In this document: positions 15,994-24,368 of the stretch, piece by piece | Position numbering within the stretch: position 1 is the first letter of the stretch | Layout: each line of letters begins with the position of its first letter | Assembly (NCBI GenBank): GCA_023411815.1 | Contig: JAEYOJ010000003.1 | Coordinates: forward strand, 1 to 64,000 | Reading direction: 5' to 3' | DNA from: Pseudomonadota bacterium | GTDB lineage: Bacteria > Desulfobacterota > Desulfovibrionia > Desulfovibrionales > Desulfovibrionaceae | Length of the DNA: 64,000 nucleotides | Notes under the pieces: generated by a model | Databases searched by the model: none | What the model saw: only the letters and a program-made list of their open reading frames with translations | What the model was told of the DNA's origin: nothing | Program-made: the position numbers and the translations under genes

Positions 15994-16824
15994 ATGCGTC
16001 TGGTGAAAGCATTTCTGGTCGTGGCCGCCGTCGCGCTGTTCTGCGCCTCGTCGGTCTTTGCCGAGTCGACCTATGACAAGGTCATGAAGGCCAAGGTCCT
16101 GCGGGCCGGCATAATGACGAACTCCATCCCCGGCGCCTTCTACAACGAGAAGAAGGAGTGGGTCGGCTTCGACGTGGATATCGCCGAAGAGGTCGCCAAG
16201 CGCCTGGGCGTGCAGCTCGAGCGTGTGCAGGTGACCGACAAGACCCGCATCAGCTTCGTGCAGCAGGGCCGCATCGACATGTCCGTGGCCAACATGACCC
16301 ACAAGCGCGAGCGCGACAAGTCCATCGATTTCTCCATCACCTACTTCTTCGACGGCCAGAAGCTGCTGGTCAAGAAGGACAGCGGCATCAAGGACTGGAA
16401 GGATGTCGTGGGCAAGAAGATCGCCTCGACCCAGGGCACCACGAGCGAAGTCAACGCGCGCAACATGCTGAAGTCGCTCGGCGATGCCAATGCCGACCAG
16501 AACGTCCTCTCCTTCCCCGACTATGCTGCCGCCTTCCAGGCGCTGAAGAACGGCCGCGTGGCGGGCTTCACCACCGACTCCACGATCCTGCTGGGCTACG
16601 CCGCCCAGGCTCCCGGCGAGTTCGTGCTGGTGGGCGACTTCATCTCCGACGAGCCCTACGGCATCGGCCTGCCCGAGAACGACTCCAAGTGGCGCGACTC
16701 CATCAACTTCGCGCTGCAGGACATGTGGGCCGACGGCACCTACAAGAAGATCTACGACAAGTGGTACGGCCCCGACACGCCCTACTACTTCCCCCTGACC
16801 GCCAAGATCGAGATGTGGCCCTAG
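15994..16824 (+). CDS. Periplasmic amino-acid-binding protein of the ABC transporter
   Basis: The 276-residue product starts MRLVKAFLVVAAVALFCASS and has a Sec signal peptide with likely cleavage after VFA (residue 23). The mature part is a family 3 solute-binding protein, with KAKVLRAGIMTNSIPGAFY, GFDVDIAEEVAKRLGVQLE, RISFVQQGRIDMSVANMTHK, and VGKKIASTQGTTSE in the second lobe. AspR-type and glutamate/aspartate or glutamine substrates are typical of this branch; the exact ligand is not decided. AAGGAGAG lies upstream of the ATG at 15994. Expression relative to the permease is probably raised by the strong hairpin that follows. Confidence 0.92.
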   Translation: MRLVKAFLVVAAVALFCASSVFAESTYDKVMKAKVLRAGIMTNSIPGAFYNEKKEWVGFDVDIAEEVAKRLGVQLERVQVTDKTRISFVQQGRIDMSVANMTHKRERDKSIDFSITYFFDGQKLLVKKDSGIKDWKDVVGKKIASTQGTTSEVNARNMLKSLGDANADQNVLSFPDYAAAFQALKNGRVAGFTTDSTILLGYAAQAPGEFVLVGDFISDEPYGIGLPENDSKWRDSINFALQDMWADGTYKKIYDKWYGPDTPYYFPLTAKIEMWP

Positions 16825-16845
16825 CCTGAGCTAGAGTTTTTGCCA

Positions 16846-16880
16846 CGCGGGTCCGGGATCAGTCCCGGACCCGCGTTTTT
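16846..16880 (+). terminator. Intra-operon terminator between binding protein and permease
   Basis: A perfect 13-bp GC-rich stem (16846-16858 with 16863-16875) around a four-base loop is followed by TTTTT, two bases before the first possible permease ATG. This is a textbook intrinsic terminator. It should let the binding protein be made in excess over the membrane subunit. Confidence 0.9.
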
Positions 16881-16882
16881 CC

Positions 16883-18685
16883 ATGAACCTGTTTGCATCG
16901 GGACTTCCACACATGATGGCATACTGGCTGGATAAGCGCTGGGTCCAGAACGCGGCGCTCCTGGCCCTGGCCGGGCTCATGGTCTGGTACTGGGGATTCG
17001 TTTTCAAGTTCGGCTATAAATTCGACTGGTCCATTCTGTATAAGTTCAACGAGACCTACGGCATGAACCTCGGGCTTGAGTTGCTCAAGGGTCTCGGCCT
17101 GACCGTCAAGATAACGCTCGTCAGCTCCCTCTTCGCCCTGCTGCTCGGCACGTTCTTCGGCCTGGGCAGGCTCTCCAAGTTCAAGCCCTTGCGCTGGACC
17201 TCGAACGCCTACGTCGAGTTCTTCCGCAACACGCCCCTGCTGGTGCAATTGTTCTTCTGGTATTTCGCCATGCCCCTGGCCCTTCCCGAGGCGGCGCGCG
17301 AATTCGCCTATGCCCAGGATTTCGAGTTCTGGACCGCGACCATCGGCCTGTCCATCTACACGGGCTCCTTCATGGCCGAGGTCATCCGCGCCGGCCTGCA
17401 GTCCATCCCCAAGGGCCTGCTCGAGGCGGCCTACTCCAGCGGCCTGTCCTACTTCCAGGTGCTCACGCGCATCATCCTGCCACTGGCCTTCCGGGCCATC
17501 ATCCCGCCGCTGGGCAGCGAGTTCCTCAACAACATGAAGAACTCCTCCCTGGCTATGGTCGTGGGCGTGGCCGAACTCTGTTGGCAGTCGCAGCAGGTCG
17601 AATCCCTGACCTTCCGCGGCTTCGAGGCCACCACGGCGGCCACAGTGCTCTACCTGAGCCTGTCACTGACCATCTCTCTCGTGCTCAACACCGTGAACGT
17701 CCGCCTGCGCTCCCTGGAACGCAGGCCGCGCAATCCCGTGCTGCGCACGCTGCATATCCTGTTCTCGCCGCTGGGGCGCCTGCGACGCGCTTCTCGCCAA
17801 TCAGCACAGATCCCCACCCAGGCCAGCCTGCGCCTCTCGCCCGGCGCGGCCTTCCTGCGGCGCCTGGGCCAAATCACGGTCAAGCTCGGCATCCCCGCCG
17901 CCAAAGTCGGCTTCGTGGCCATTCTAGGCTACCTGCTCTTCCAGGTGGCCCAGGGCATCGCCTCGTTCAACTGGCAGGTCATCGCGGACAACTTCCGCAC
18001 CATGCTCATCTGGCGTTTTCCCGAGGGCGACTCCACCGAACTGTTCCTGGGGCTGGGCGGTTTGTCCTTCTCCATTTTCATGTCGTTCATCGCGATTACC
18101 GTGAGCTTCTTCATCGGCCTGATCGTCGGCCTGGCGCGCACATCCAGGAACCGCATATTCAGTCTGCCCGCCACGCTGTACATCGAGTGTGTGCGCGGCA
18201 CGCCGCTCATCATGGTCATCTTCTGGATCTACTTTTTCCTGCCGGCCTTCACGGGCGCCTACCTGAACGTGTTCTGGAGCGCGACCATCGCCCTGACCGT
18301 GTTCACCGGCGCATACTTGGCCGAAATCGTGCGCAGCGGCATTCAAAACATTCCTCCCGGCCAGTTGGAGGCGGCCTACTCCACGGGCCTGTCCTACAGC
18401 CAGGCCATGCGCAAGATCGTCCTGCCCCAGGCCCTCAAGCAGATGATTCCGGCCATCGTGGGCCAGTTCATAGCCATCTTCAAGGACACCTCGCTGGCCT
18501 ACGTCATCGGCGTGCTGGAGTTGACCTTCGTGGCCCAGGGCATCAACAATCGGCTCATGGTCTATCCCTTCGAGATATACACCACCGTGGCCGTGCTCTA
18601 CTTCCTGTGCTGCTACTCCATGAGCATCGTGGCTGGCCGTCTGGAGCGCCGCCTGAGCCCGGACCAAGTCCGGCTGGAGATGTAA
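16883..18685 (+). CDS. Amino-acid ABC transporter permease, two permease domains in one chain
   Basis: The 600-residue protein carries two complete BPD_transp_1 domains. Domain 1 (about 60-270) has FFRNTPLLVQLFFWYF and the coupling EAA loop EVIRAGLQSIPKGLLEAAYS. Domain 2 (about 380-595) has IECVRGTPLIMVIFWIYFFL and EIVRSGIQNIPPGQLEAAYS. An Arg-rich cytoplasmic linker lies near 280-320. Usually the two permeases are separate HisQ/HisM-type proteins of about 220-250 residues. The first ATG (16883) abuts the terminator T-tract and lacks a ribosome site. ATG 16913 or 16916 may be the true start, which would give a protein 10 or 11 residues shorter. It works with the ATPase and binding protein upstream. 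Confidence 0.9.
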   Translation: MNLFASGLPHMMAYWLDKRWVQNAALLALAGLMVWYWGFVFKFGYKFDWSILYKFNETYGMNLGLELLKGLGLTVKITLVSSLFALLLGTFFGLGRLSKFKPLRWTSNAYVEFFRNTPLLVQLFFWYFAMPLALPEAAREFAYAQDFEFWTATIGLSIYTGSFMAEVIRAGLQSIPKGLLEAAYSSGLSYFQVLTRIILPLAFRAIIPPLGSEFLNNMKNSSLAMVVGVAELCWQSQQVESLTFRGFEATTAATVLYLSLSLTISLVLNTVNVRLRSLERRPRNPVLRTLHILFSPLGRLRRASRQSAQIPTQASLRLSPGAAFLRRLGQITVKLGIPAAKVGFVAILGYLLFQVAQGIASFNWQVIADNFRTMLIWRFPEGDSTELFLGLGGLSFSIFMSFIAITVSFFIGLIVGLARTSRNRIFSLPATLYIECVRGTPLIMVIFWIYFFLPAFTGAYLNVFWSATIALTVFTGAYLAEIVRSGIQNIPPGQLEAAYSTGLSYSQAMRKIVLPQALKQMIPAIVGQFIAIFKDTSLAYVIGVLELTFVAQGINNRLMVYPFEIYTTVAVLYFLCCYSMSIVAGRLERRLSPDQVRLEM

Positions 18686-18688
18686 GCC

Positions 18689-19198
18689 ATGACGAAAATC
18701 GCGGACGGCCGTATCCGCTTTCTCATCACGGGCGGCACCATCGACAAGGAATACGACGCACAGAGCGGCAACCTGGTCTTCTCGCGCACCAGGCTGGGCG
18801 ATATCCTGAGCCTGGCCCGCTGTCGGGCCGAGTATGTCGTGGAGGTGGTCATGCTCAAGGATAGCCTGGACATGACCATGGAAGACCGCCTGCTCATACG
18901 CGAGCGTTGCCTGGCCGCACCCGAGTCGCGCATGGTCATCACGCACGGCACGGACACCATGGCCGAAACAGCCCGCGTGCTGGGGCCCGCGGTGACCAAC
19001 AAGACCGTGGCACTAGTCGGCGCCATGATCCCCTACTCCTTTGTGCATTCAGATGCCGGCTTCAACCTGGGCTGCGCCGTGACGGCCGTGCAATGCCTGC
19101 CGATCGGCGTCTACGTGACCATGAACGGCCGCATCTTCACCTGGGACAACGTGCGCAAAAACCGCCAGATCGGCGAGTTCGGAACGTTGGACAAGTAA
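18689..19198 (+). CDS. Short asparaginase-domain protein
   Basis: The 169-residue protein contains the two nucleophile-region motifs of L-asparaginase I/II: RFLITGGTIDKEYD (Thr in TGGTID) and MVITHGTDTMAETARVL (Thr-Asp in HGTDT). AALxGAMIPYSF-like sequence follows. Full-length asparaginases are about 330 residues with a second C-terminal domain, which is missing here. The stop is clean and short homologous proteins exist, so it need not be a truncation. It starts four bases after the permease stop, so it is translated from the transporter operon. This hints that the transported amino acid is asparagine, glutamine or aspartate (inference). Confidence 0.8.
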   Translation: MTKIADGRIRFLITGGTIDKEYDAQSGNLVFSRTRLGDILSLARCRAEYVVEVVMLKDSLDMTMEDRLLIRERCLAAPESRMVITHGTDTMAETARVLGPAVTNKTVALVGAMIPYSFVHSDAGFNLGCAVTAVQCLPIGVYVTMNGRIFTWDNVRKNRQIGEFGTLDK

Positions 19199-19241
19199 AG
19201 CGAAGCAAGACGCTCCCAGGCCCCTGCCGTTAAAGCCTTCT

Positions 19242-19282
19242 CGGAGCTGGCGGCCACGCTTCCATCGTGGCCGCCAGCTCCG
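19242..19282 (+). terminator. Long perfect hairpin after the transporter operon
   Basis: Arms of 17 bases at 19242-19258 and 19266-19282 pair perfectly around a seven-base loop. No T-tract follows (CTCGGCCC). It is placed where the operon should end. It may be a terminator of the non-U type or a 3'-stabilising structure. Confidence 0.6.
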
Positions 19283-19494
19283 CTCGGCCCCCCCGGGCTC
19301 ACTGCCAGGCGCATAATCCCCGAACAGACCTGTCCTGACCATTCCCGAGCAAGATTTCTTGCCGGACCCTGGTCGCGCGCAGAGATTCACGACACGCTCT
19401 AAAATCAGGTGGTAAATAAATACCCTCCTTGTCTCACGGGCGCAGGCCTGTATGTTCGATTATTGACCCGGAATCTCAACAAGGAGGTCGACTC

Positions 19495-20523
19495 ATGAAA
19501 ACCTTGATCCTCGCGGTCGCCATCGCGGCGACCGTGTCCACGGGCTCGCAGGCCCTTGCCGCGACCGCGGGCCCCACGGACGAGACAGGCCAGGATCAAG
19601 CTGCCATCGGCGGCGAGGTCGAAACCGGGCAACAGACGGAGACAGCCGCCCCCGGAGGAACGCAGGGCTTCGAATCCGAGGGCACGGACGAACGCTCTGG
19701 AGGAACCGGCAGCGATGTGACCGGCTTGAAGGGCGAATCCTTGGCCGATGAGGAAACCATGGCCCAGGAGCGTTCCGTCGCCGAGCCGCGGGCGCCGTTC
19801 AGCGCCATTGATGCCGACGGTGATGGACAGTTGAGTCTCGAAGAGGTCCGGAGGGCCTTCGAACAGGCCGACAGAGACGGCAGCGGCACGGTCGACTTTG
19901 GAGAGTATCGCGATGCCATGCCCAATATCGGCATCGGCGCCAGCCAGATGGAAGCGCCCAGGGATGACGCCTCCGTCGAGGCCGAGCGAGGAGCGCAGGA
20001 GCCTGCCGGGCAATCTTCCGGGCAAGCCGTGCGGGCCCAGGAACAAGGCGACGACGAGTTTCAGCCCGGTGAGCCAGTAAAGTTGTCCGATGTGGACCAG
20101 CCTGGCCGTGAAGAATCCGCCACCGATGCGCCCTTCGCCTTGGCCGACGAGAATCGCGACGGACAGTTGAGCCCGGAAGAAGTCGTGGCCGCATTCCGGC
20201 AGGCGGACCAGGACGGCGATCGCCATCTCAGCGCCCAGGAATGGCAGCAGGCCATGCCGCGCACCGGATCATCGACCTTCGGACCAGGCGATATGAGTAG
20301 CGAATCAGGTGCCGAAGACACTGCCGAGCGCGGAGCGCAGGAAGGCCAGGATTCCTCGACCCGAGAGCAATGGACGGGCTCTCCCGATCCGCAAAGGGCC
20401 CGGGAAGGCAAAGTTCAGAGCTGGCAAGATTATCAGGAGATGCACGAGCGATCCATCGTGCGTCAGCCCGAGGAACAGCCGGGCGGACAGGCACAGGGGC
20501 AGACCGCCGGGCAGCAGCAATAG
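19495..20523 (+). CDS. Exported EF-hand protein, four calcium loops
   Basis: The 342-residue protein has a signal peptide (MKTLILAVAIAATVSTGSQA, cleavage after ALA at about 22). Four EF-hand loops lie at residues 106-117 (DADGDGQLSLEE), 126-137, 218-229 and 238-249. In the third loop Arg replaces Gly/Asp (DENRDGQL), and in the fourth an Arg occupies the position after DGD (DQDGDRHL), which may weaken binding. The regions between pairs and the 90-residue tail are rich in Gln, Gly, Glu and Ser and look disordered. AAGGAGG lies before the ATG at 19495. It is the first of three consecutive exported EF-hand genes. A periplasmic calcium-binding role is likely; partners are unknown. Confidence 0.85.
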   Translation: MKTLILAVAIAATVSTGSQALAATAGPTDETGQDQAAIGGEVETGQQTETAAPGGTQGFESEGTDERSGGTGSDVTGLKGESLADEETMAQERSVAEPRAPFSAIDADGDGQLSLEEVRRAFEQADRDGSGTVDFGEYRDAMPNIGIGASQMEAPRDDASVEAERGAQEPAGQSSGQAVRAQEQGDDEFQPGEPVKLSDVDQPGREESATDAPFALADENRDGQLSPEEVVAAFRQADQDGDRHLSAQEWQQAMPRTGSSTFGPGDMSSESGAEDTAERGAQEGQDSSTREQWTGSPDPQRAREGKVQSWQDYQEMHERSIVRQPEEQPGGQAQGQTAGQQQ

Positions 20524-20543
20524 GGGAACGGCAGGAGGGTGTC

Positions 20544-20897
20544 ATGTGGCGTGGTGTGAGCGTTTGTCTGATGCTGGCCGGGCTTCTGTCGGCCTCCGTT
20601 TCGGTTGCCCAGGACAGGGCGGAAATCGACAGTGCTCCGGGCGAAGAACTGCCCGGCCAGCCTGGCTATCCGGAAGACTGGCCGGGCCAGGAGTGGCCGA
20701 GGGGGAACGCCCGCGAACGGCCGATGCTCTATTACGAAGGCTTCGGGGTCATGGATTCCAACCGTGACGGATTCATCAGCCAGGAGGAATACGCCCTGGC
20801 CTTCAGGCACATGGATACGGACGGCGACGGGATCATAAACACGAGCGAGTGGAAGGCGGTGCACGGCCCGGAGGGCGAGGACGAACCGAACGAGTGA
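20544..20897 (+). CDS. Small exported EF-hand protein
   Basis: The 117-residue protein has a signal peptide (MWRGVSVCLMLAGLLSASVS, cleavage near residue 22-23). A Pro/Gly-rich spacer follows, then one EF-hand pair with loops at 71-82 (DSNRDGFISQEE) and 91-102 (DTDGDGIINTSE). The ATG at 20544 follows AGGAGGG. It starts 21 bases after the previous EF-hand gene, so the two are probably co-transcribed. Its size fits a minimal periplasmic calcium-binding module. Confidence 0.85.
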   Translation: MWRGVSVCLMLAGLLSASVSVAQDRAEIDSAPGEELPGQPGYPEDWPGQEWPRGNARERPMLYYEGFGVMDSNRDGFISQEEYALAFRHMDTDGDGIINTSEWKAVHGPEGEDEPNE

Positions 20898-20938
20898 GTG
20901 GCGCCTGCCTGTCAATGCGGATGCGCTCAGCTGGGAAG

Positions 20939-21059
20939 ATTGCTTTCAACACGCCCGCTTCGGCGTTGACGGCACAAGTGAATTGCGCCTACGCCGAAGC
21001 GGGTGGCAAGTCATGCCGACACATGGCTTGCAGAGCATTTTCAGAGGCAAAATGCTCTG
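20939..21059 (+). repeat. Dispersed repeat, copy A: two hairpins between EF-hand genes
   Basis: This 121-base segment is about 80 percent identical to 45651-45769. It folds into two hairpins. The first pairs CCCGCTTCGGCGT (20954-20966) with ACGCCGAAGCGGG (20991-21003). The second pairs CAGAGCATTTT (21031-21041) with AAAATGCTCTG (21049-21059). The core AAGTGAATTGCGCCT and ATGGCTTGCAGAGCATTTTC are identical in both copies. It ends 20 bases before the start codon of the third EF-hand gene, so it would form part of that gene's leader. It resembles a REP/ERIC-like intergenic repeat. Confidence 0.8.
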
Positions 21060-21079
21060 ACCTCAACCAAGGAGGCATC

Positions 21080-21589
21080 ATGAAACGCTTGATGGCAATT
21101 CTGGCTACCGTGGCCCTGCTGGCGGCAGCCGGATCGGCGCTGGCTCAAGGACAAAGCGCGGGCAAGAAACCAGCCCAGGACAGCAGGCCCGGCCATGGGC
21201 ATGGCATGATGGCCGACAGCGGCTTCGAGATCGTGGACCAGGACAAGGACGGGCGCATCAGCAGTCAGGAGTTCCAGCAGTCCTTCCAAAAATGGGATCG
21301 CAACGGCGACGGCTATCTCGATCGGAGCGAATGGCAGGCCGGCCATGGCGGTTTGATTGGGCAAGGCCAAGGTTCCATGGGCATGGGCCGCTGGGCCAAC
21401 TTCCAGGACATGGACACGAACAAGGACGGCCAGGTCAGCCTTGAAGAGTTCAGAGCCCGCCATCCAGGCATGGGCCAGCAGGACATGGCGATAATCGACA
21501 CTGACGGGAACGGGACCGTCAGCGCCCAGGAATGGGACAAGTTCCGCTCGGCGCACGGCGGAATGCAAGGCGGGATGAAGGCCCAGTAA
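21080..21589 (+). CDS. Exported EF-hand protein, two EF-hand pairs
   Basis: The 169-residue protein has a clear signal peptide (MKRLMAILATVALLAAAGSA, cleavage after ALA, residue 22). Its four EF-hand loops are at 53-64 (DQDKDGRISSQE), 73-84 (DRNGDGYLDRSE), 112-123 (DTNKDGQVSLEE) and 140-151 (DTDGNGTVSAQE). Gly/Met/His-rich linkers separate them. AAGGAGG precedes the ATG. It belongs to the same cluster as the two EF-hand genes upstream, but the inserted repeat with hairpins may separate its expression from theirs. A calcium buffer or sensor in the periplasm is the simplest reading. Confidence 0.87.
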   Translation: MKRLMAILATVALLAAAGSALAQGQSAGKKPAQDSRPGHGHGMMADSGFEIVDQDKDGRISSQEFQQSFQKWDRNGDGYLDRSEWQAGHGGLIGQGQGSMGMGRWANFQDMDTNKDGQVSLEEFRARHPGMGQQDMAIIDTDGNGTVSAQEWDKFRSAHGGMQGGMKAQ

Positions 21590-21661
21590 GACGGCGCCGA
21601 AAGCGGCGGCCAGCGGCGGAGGAATCCGCCGGCCTTCATCGCTTGCGCTGTCCATGAGTCA

Positions 21662-22693
21662 TCAGCGGCGCCTCAGCTGATACTCCCGCACGGCCGCGTT
21701 GTGCTCCTCAAGCGTCTTGCTGAACTGGTGCGTGCCGTCCTTCTTGGACACAAAATACAGGTAGGAGTGCTTTTCGGGCACAGCCGCCGCCCTGAGCGCC
21801 TCCAGCCCCGGAGAGGCGATGGGACCCGGAGGAAGGCCGTTGATGCGGTAGGTGTTGTACGGATTGGCTGAATCCAGCAGGTCCGCCTTGCGGATGTTTC
21901 CATCAAAGCTCTCGCCCAGGCCATAGATGATGGTCGGGTCACATTGCAGGCGCATGCCCCGTTCCATGCGGTTGGCGTAAACGCCGGCGATGCGCGGCCG
22001 TTCCGCGGGCGCGCCGGTCTCCTTCTCCACCAGCGAGGCCAGAATGACCAGCTCGTGCAGCCGTTGCGGTTCCGGCAGCCCCTCCGGCCAGACCTTGCCT
22101 GCAGCGGTAGCGAAGTGGCCGAGCATGATATCCACCACGGCCCTGGCATCGTTGCCCTTGGGCTTGGGCAGCATGTACGTCTCTGGGTAGAGGTAGCCTT
22201 CGGCGTTGCCGGCTGGGATGTTGTGCCTGGCCAACAGTTCCGGATCGTGCACGGCTGCCTTGAAGGACTCGAAGGAGCCGAGGCCGGCCTGCTCCACGAG
22301 CCTGGCCGTTTCCCACCAAGTCAAGCCTTCCCGGATCACGAGACGGTGCAACATCTCCGTGCCTGTCGTCAGGGTCTTCAGCACCTCATCCGGGACCATG
22401 CCCGTGTTCAGTGCGAATTCGCCGGCGCGTATGTGCCCCGTGGCCTTGCGCCAGCGACCCAGCAGACGGAACTTCTCCGCGTCGGTGATCACGCCTTTGC
22501 GCTCCAGTTCCATGGCGACATGGGCGAAGGTCTGGCCGGGTTCGATCTCCAGCACCACTTCGCGACCGGGCTTCTCGGGCGGAGTATTGAGGAACTTCCA
22601 GGCCTGCCAGCCAAGCCAACCGCCGACGGCAAAAGCGATGACGAGGCCCGCGGCCGCAAATCCGACGAGCATCTTGAGCATTCTCTTGATCAT
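21662..22693 (-). CDS. mltG: Endolytic murein transglycosylase MltG
   Basis: The 343-residue protein has an N-terminal membrane anchor (about 8-30) and a LysM-like segment with EIEPGQTFAHVAMELERKGV. The YceG catalytic domain follows, with GYLYPETYMLPK, the catalytic Glu in ILASLVEKETG (residues 217-227), RIAGVYANRMERGMRLQCDP and PYNTYRINGLPPGPIASPG. It cleaves nascent glycan strands at the inner membrane and sets their length. Its start overlaps the ruvX stop by four bases, so the two are translationally coupled. Confidence 0.93.
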   Translation of the reverse strand: MIKRMLKMLVGFAAAGLVIAFAVGGWLGWQAWKFLNTPPEKPGREVVLEIEPGQTFAHVAMELERKGVITDAEKFRLLGRWRKATGHIRAGEFALNTGMVPDEVLKTLTTGTEMLHRLVIREGLTWWETARLVEQAGLGSFESFKAAVHDPELLARHNIPAGNAEGYLYPETYMLPKPKGNDARAVVDIMLGHFATAAGKVWPEGLPEPQRLHELVILASLVEKETGAPAERPRIAGVYANRMERGMRLQCDPTIIYGLGESFDGNIRKADLLDSANPYNTYRINGLPPGPIASPGLEALRAAAVPEKHSYLYFVSKKDGTHQFSKTLEEHNAAVREYQLRRR

Positions 22694-23097
22694 GAACGTT
22701 CCAGGTATGCTTCGAGGATGAGCACAGCCGCGCCGCTGTCCAGCTTCCCCTTCATTTTCCGCGCTGACGTCCCGGCCTCGCGCAGACGCGCCTGAGCCTC
22801 GGCCGAGGTTAGCCTTTCGTCAACCAGGTGCACGGGCAGGCCCGTCTTGGAGGTGATCCTTCGAGCCAGGTTGCGCACTTGCCGGCTCAGATCCGTCTCC
22901 TGCCCGTCCATTGCAATGGGAAGGCCAAGCACGACGGCTTCAACCTTATCCTCGGCCGCCATGCGTCCGATCTCCGCGACAAGGGCCTCGTTGGAGGTGC
23001 GAGCCAGGGCCGGCCGGGGGAAAGCCATTCTGCCGCCCTCGTCCGTAAGGGCCAGGCCCACGCGCTTGAGACCGAAATCAATGCCTAGCAGGCGCAC
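22690..23097 (-). CDS. ruvX: Putative Holliday junction resolvase / pre-16S rRNA nuclease RuvX (YqgF)
   Basis: The 135-residue RNase H-fold protein begins RLLGIDFGLKRVGLALTDE (first catalytic Asp in GIDFG). It contains VVLGLPIAMDGQETDLSRQV and LPVHLVDERLTSAEAQARL with the second Asp. Family members process the 5' end of 16S rRNA precursors. I chose GTG at 23097 because GGAG lies eight bases upstream and homologues start at this residue; the frame extends a further 26 codons to 23175 without support. It overlaps mltG by four bases (ATGA). Confidence 0.9.
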   Translation of the reverse strand: MRLLGIDFGLKRVGLALTDEGGRMAFPRPALARTSNEALVAEIGRMAAEDKVEAVVLGLPIAMDGQETDLSRQVRNLARRITSKTGLPVHLVDERLTSAEAQARLREAGTSARKMKGKLDSGAAVLILEAYLERS

Positions 23098-23241
23098 TGT
23101 AATTGCTCCATGCGTGAAAATAACGAACGTGCTGCAAAAAACGAAAGCAACAATCCACCGCAGGGGAGCATTCAATTCCGCCGCGGTGGACTGGGGACGC
23201 CGATTGCGCCGTGTGTCTTGCGAATCGCGCCTGCCGGCGAA

Positions 23242-24261
23242 TCAAGCTTTGCCGGGTTCGGTCCCTTGGGTGGCCACGAGGAGCAGACGACTGGCCACGT
23301 CATTAAGCAATTTGCCGGCCACGGACAAGGCCTGGGTGCGGCCCTCGCCGCCTGCCGTACGCCTGAAGCCCCACTGCACGAGGTAGAAGATGGAATCGTC
23401 GGGCATGGACAGGCGGCCGGCGTCCCGGCGTACGGAACCTACGACGGCTTGGCGCAGGGCTTCGCGGCTCTGGATGGCTTTCTTGATGGCTTCCCCGGCC
23501 TTGTCCTGATCCTGGCCGGCGGAATCACGCTGGACGTTGAACTCGGCAAAGGCCTTGTTCACCCCTTGCGACGCCAGTTCATACTCGGGCAACATGGCCA
23601 TCACACGCTCGTTGGAAGCCATGACGCTCAACACGCGGCCGCCCTCGCGCAGGAAGCCGGCCACCATGCCGAGACACTCCTTCACCTCTCCCTCGCTCAA
23701 GGGGCGCACCTCGTAGCTGCCATCGGGCAGGGCGAACTCGCGCTCGGCCTGAGTGGCCTTGAGGGCCAAATTCCGCACGAACGTCTCGGCGTAGAGAGTA
23801 TGCAGCGCAGTGAGCATGCCAGGGCGGAAAACATATTCGAAAATCTGCTGCCGGGCCCCGGGAACGTCATCGCCGTCATGGCCGAAGAAGGACATCTCCA
23901 GGCCGTAGCGCATGTTGAGCTGTTTGTAGCCCAGGGTGAACACGGCCTTGCCCGTCGGGTTCTCGCGCGTTCCGGCGGGATGGTAATGGCCCACCAGGTA
24001 ATCGGATACGTCGGACACGAAAGCCCAAGGAATCATGGAATCCTCGCCGGGCGAACCGCCAGCACGGCCGCGCAGGCGTCCTTGCTCATCGAAGGCGTTG
24101 TCCGTCATGGGCTTGGCGCCCTCGGGAGGTGTCTGGCGAATGAGGCCGGTGACCTCGGATTCACTCTTCCTGTCGCCGGCCATGTACACTAATGCGAAGG
24201 CGATCACCACGGCAACAAGCACAATGCCGGCTGCGATCCATTTGCCGTTTGGTTTGGGCAT
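23242..24261 (-). CDS. Membrane-anchored protein of unknown function
   Basis: The 339-residue protein has a single N-terminal membrane segment (GKWIAAGIVLVAVVIAFALVYMAG) and a large soluble, presumably periplasmic, domain. I do not recognise a family. The domain has a mixed alpha/beta composition, with a conserved-looking ALPDGSYEVRPLSEGEVKEC segment and a helical C-terminus. The ATG at 24261 is preceded by AAGGAGCAGCAGC; the longer frame starting at 24465 is unsupported. It lies on the same strand as ruvX-mltG, 144 bases upstream of ruvX. Confidence 0.7.
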   Translation of the reverse strand: MPKPNGKWIAAGIVLVAVVIAFALVYMAGDRKSESEVTGLIRQTPPEGAKPMTDNAFDEQGRLRGRAGGSPGEDSMIPWAFVSDVSDYLVGHYHPAGTRENPTGKAVFTLGYKQLNMRYGLEMSFFGHDGDDVPGARQQIFEYVFRPGMLTALHTLYAETFVRNLALKATQAEREFALPDGSYEVRPLSEGEVKECLGMVAGFLREGGRVLSVMASNERVMAMLPEYELASQGVNKAFAEFNVQRDSAGQDQDKAGEAIKKAIQSREALRQAVVGSVRRDAGRLSMPDDSIFYLVQWGFRRTAGGEGRTQALSVAGKLLNDVASRLLLVATQGTEPGKA

Positions 24262-24368
24262 GCTGCTGCTCCTTGCAATTAGGCTCGACGCGCGACGCGG
24301 TGCCGCGCCAATCGCTGGTCCTGCCTCATGTGACACGGCGCGGCAAACGGCGCAAGAGGCATTATCCC

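Noticed and set aside
18689..19198. Calling the short asparaginase a truncated pseudogene
   Set aside because: The frame ends cleanly, both motifs are intact, and no remnant of the second domain follows before the next hairpin.
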